Shown piece after piece: positions 6,351 through 6,866 of a DNA stretch of 6,866 nt. The DNA lies in the NCBI GenBank assembly GCA_003235785.1, contig QJYE01000474.1, forward strand, positions 1-6,866. The letters run 5' to 3'. A program made the translations under genes and the position numbers. The notes under the pieces were generated by a model. The model ran no database searches. It was not told where the DNA came from and worked only from the letters and a program-made list of their open reading frames with translations. This DNA is from Nitrospirota bacterium (GTDB lineage: Bacteria; Nitrospirota; Nitrospiria; Nitrospirales; UBA8639). The number at the start of each line of letters is the position of its first letter. Positions within the stretch are counted from its first letter, which is position 1.

Positions 6351-6554
6351 TTATTTCCCGTCTCCAGCCTTTTTGGCGGTCCGTGCCATTTCTTTTTGTT
6401 TCACTAATCGAACTTTTCGTTGCGCTCGTTTTAATCGTTTTCGCAGGGATCGAATATCCGGGTTTCCTTCAGGGTTTTCACTCTTTGCTGAGGATTCTTT
6501 CACTTTGGTCTTAAGGGCAACTGTGTCTTCCTGAAGAGAGCGTCGTTTAACCAT
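6351..6554 (-). CDS. Small, highly basic protein of unknown function
   Basis: The 67-residue product has 22 Lys/Arg against 8 Asp/Glu. The middle part, RSLRKRLKRAQRKVRLVKQK (35-54), is a strongly basic predicted helix; both ends look flexible. There are no Cys residues, no signal peptide and no hydrophobic segment. The ATG at 6554 has AGGAGA at 6571-6566, with an 11-base spacing that is slightly long. An ATG directly after that site (6565) is out of frame and too close to be used. The gene is first in a probable two-gene operon with the HEAT protein, and a good promoter lies upstream. The charge suggests nucleic-acid, ribosome or acidic-protein binding, but I recognise no family (it does not match ribosomal protein S21 or another small ribosomal protein). 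The ribosome site, promoter and operon position argue for a real gene. Confidence 0.72.
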   Translation of the reverse strand: MVKRRSLQEDTVALKTKVKESSAKSENPEGNPDIRSLRKRLKRAQRKVRLVKQKEMARTAKKAGDGK

Positions 6555-6591
6555 GAGACAAGCATTCTCCTAAATAACAGATGAGTTGACA

Positions 6592-6608
6592 CCCCCTAAA
6601 ATTGGGGG
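6592..6608 (-). promoter_or_regulatory. C5/G5 hairpin in the leader of the basic-protein/HEAT operon
   Basis: CCCCC (6592-6596) and GGGGG (6604-6608) flank a seven-base A/T loop. If transcription begins near 6615, this hairpin is almost at the 5' end of the mRNA, 20 bases before the AGGAGA ribosome site. No T-run follows on either strand, so it is not a terminator. A 5'-end stem of this sort could protect the message from decay or affect translation; that is inference. Confidence 0.5.
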
Positions 6609-6621
6609 ATTTACCTGACAG

Positions 6622-6651
6622 AGTCTAGTCAAGGGCCTTGAAAGGTGTCAA
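6622..6651 (-). promoter_or_regulatory. Sigma70-type promoter for the basic-protein/HEAT operon
   Basis: On the minus strand a consensus -35 TTGACA (6651-6646) is followed after 18 bases by TAGACT (6627-6622), which matches four of six -10 positions. Transcription would start near 6615, about 60 bases before the ATG at 6554, with the C5/G5 hairpin in the leader. This is the only TTGACA on this strand in the gap with a plausible -10 box. Confidence 0.55.
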
Positions 6652-6866
6652 TGCATGTCTGTAGGAATCTTGGAAAAATCGGTTAGAGTGGTTTTTGGCC
6701 CGTTGGCATCCTTATGCACGGTCGCTGATCTTCTGGTTCATCAACCCAATCTGTAGTTTTGGGGGAATGACTTTTTCGAGTATGTCTAGTGGTTTCCTAT
6801 GTCTACGAAGTCAAGTGGGGGTGATTTTTCAATTTGGAGTTTTTTGTAAATTGCAGCTTGCTCAAT
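6652..6866. other. Intergenic stretch without a supported gene
   Basis: Together with the promoter and leader, bases 6555-6866 hold no gene I can support. Only very short frames are present: a 33-codon plus-strand frame starting at 6655 with no ribosome site, and a 26-codon minus-strand frame open to the right edge that stops at 6786. Imperfectly similar blocks (GGGGGA followed by GTCTAGT) occur at 6604-6629 and 6765-6790. No tRNA, terminator or insertion-sequence end is apparent. Confidence 0.5.

Larger units (their letters stand above)
6586..6651. repeat. Perfect 8-bp inverted repeat flanking the operon promoter
   Basis: TTGACACC (6586-6593) and GGTGTCAA (6644-6651) are exact reverse complements with 50 bases between them. 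The right arm is the minus-strand -35 box plus two bases; the left arm lies in the transcribed leader and also presents a TTGACA to the plus strand. No good plus-strand -10 box is found at 16-18 bases. A looping operator is possible, but an 8-bp pair could be chance. Confidence 0.35.

Noticed and set aside
6075..6534. Plus-strand open frames of 63 and 95 codons
   Set aside because: They are antisense to the acidic tail of the HEAT protein (its Glu-rich codons read as Ser runs) and to the basic protein gene.
6655..6756. 33-codon plus-strand frame starting ATG
   Set aside because: No Shine-Dalgarno, no recognisable composition, and it sits just upstream of the minus-strand promoter.
6786..6866. 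26-codon minus-strand frame open to the right edge (IEQAAIYKKLQIEKSP and on), possibly the end of another gene
   Set aside because: The composition looks protein-like, but a frame this short at an edge is not distinguishable from chance; the sequence to the right would settle it.
1..6866. CRISPR array, insertion sequence, toxin-antitoxin or defence system
   Set aside because: No regularly spaced repeats, transposase motifs, terminal inverted repeats or known effector domains were found; the small basic gene plus HEAT pair does not match a toxin-antitoxin pattern I know.

Overview
The window looks like ordinary chromosomal sequence from a free-living Gram-negative-type bacterium of roughly 50% GC. 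The combination of a UvrD-type helicase, a DUF3417-type alpha-glucan phosphorylase and a six-repeat HEAT protein, with this base composition, would fit a member of Nitrospirota (Nitrospira-like). That assignment is from general recall and was not tested by any search.

Layout from left to right. (1) Bases 1-1429, minus strand: the N-terminal 476 residues of a superfamily 1A DNA helicase (UvrD/PcrA/Rep type), cut by the window edge. (2) Bases 1430-1598: a divergent intergenic region with one plausible sigma70-type promoter facing each way. (3) Bases 1599-2498, plus: an unrecognised 299-residue, mostly helical protein with two folded parts joined by a Pro/Ala/Gly/Ser linker. (4) Bases 2499-2603: a short gap carrying a perfect 17-bp palindrome. 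(5) Bases 2604-4760, plus: a complete, compact alpha-glucan phosphorylase (glgP family, GT35) with all visible catalytic and PLP motifs intact. (6) Bases 4761-5004: a gene-free leader with a 14-bp palindrome and a weak promoter candidate. (7) Bases 5005-5430, plus: a small membrane-anchored, helical, TPR-like protein. (8) Bases 5441-6307, minus: a HEAT-repeat protein with a very acidic N-terminal tail, convergent with gene 7 and separated from it by only 10 bases. (9) Bases 6351-6554, minus: a small, very basic protein that probably heads an operon with the HEAT gene. (10) Bases 6555-6866: the operon's promoter and leader, then about 200 bases with no gene I can support.

Functionally, the phosphorylase (glucose-1-phosphate release from storage glucan) and the helicase (DNA repair or replication restart) are housekeeping genes and share no obvious pathway. 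The other four genes are poorly characterised. The pair at the right end (basic small protein plus acidic-tailed HEAT scaffold) is the most system-like part of the window, but a shared function is inference only. I see no mobile element, CRISPR array, tRNA, rRNA or defence system.
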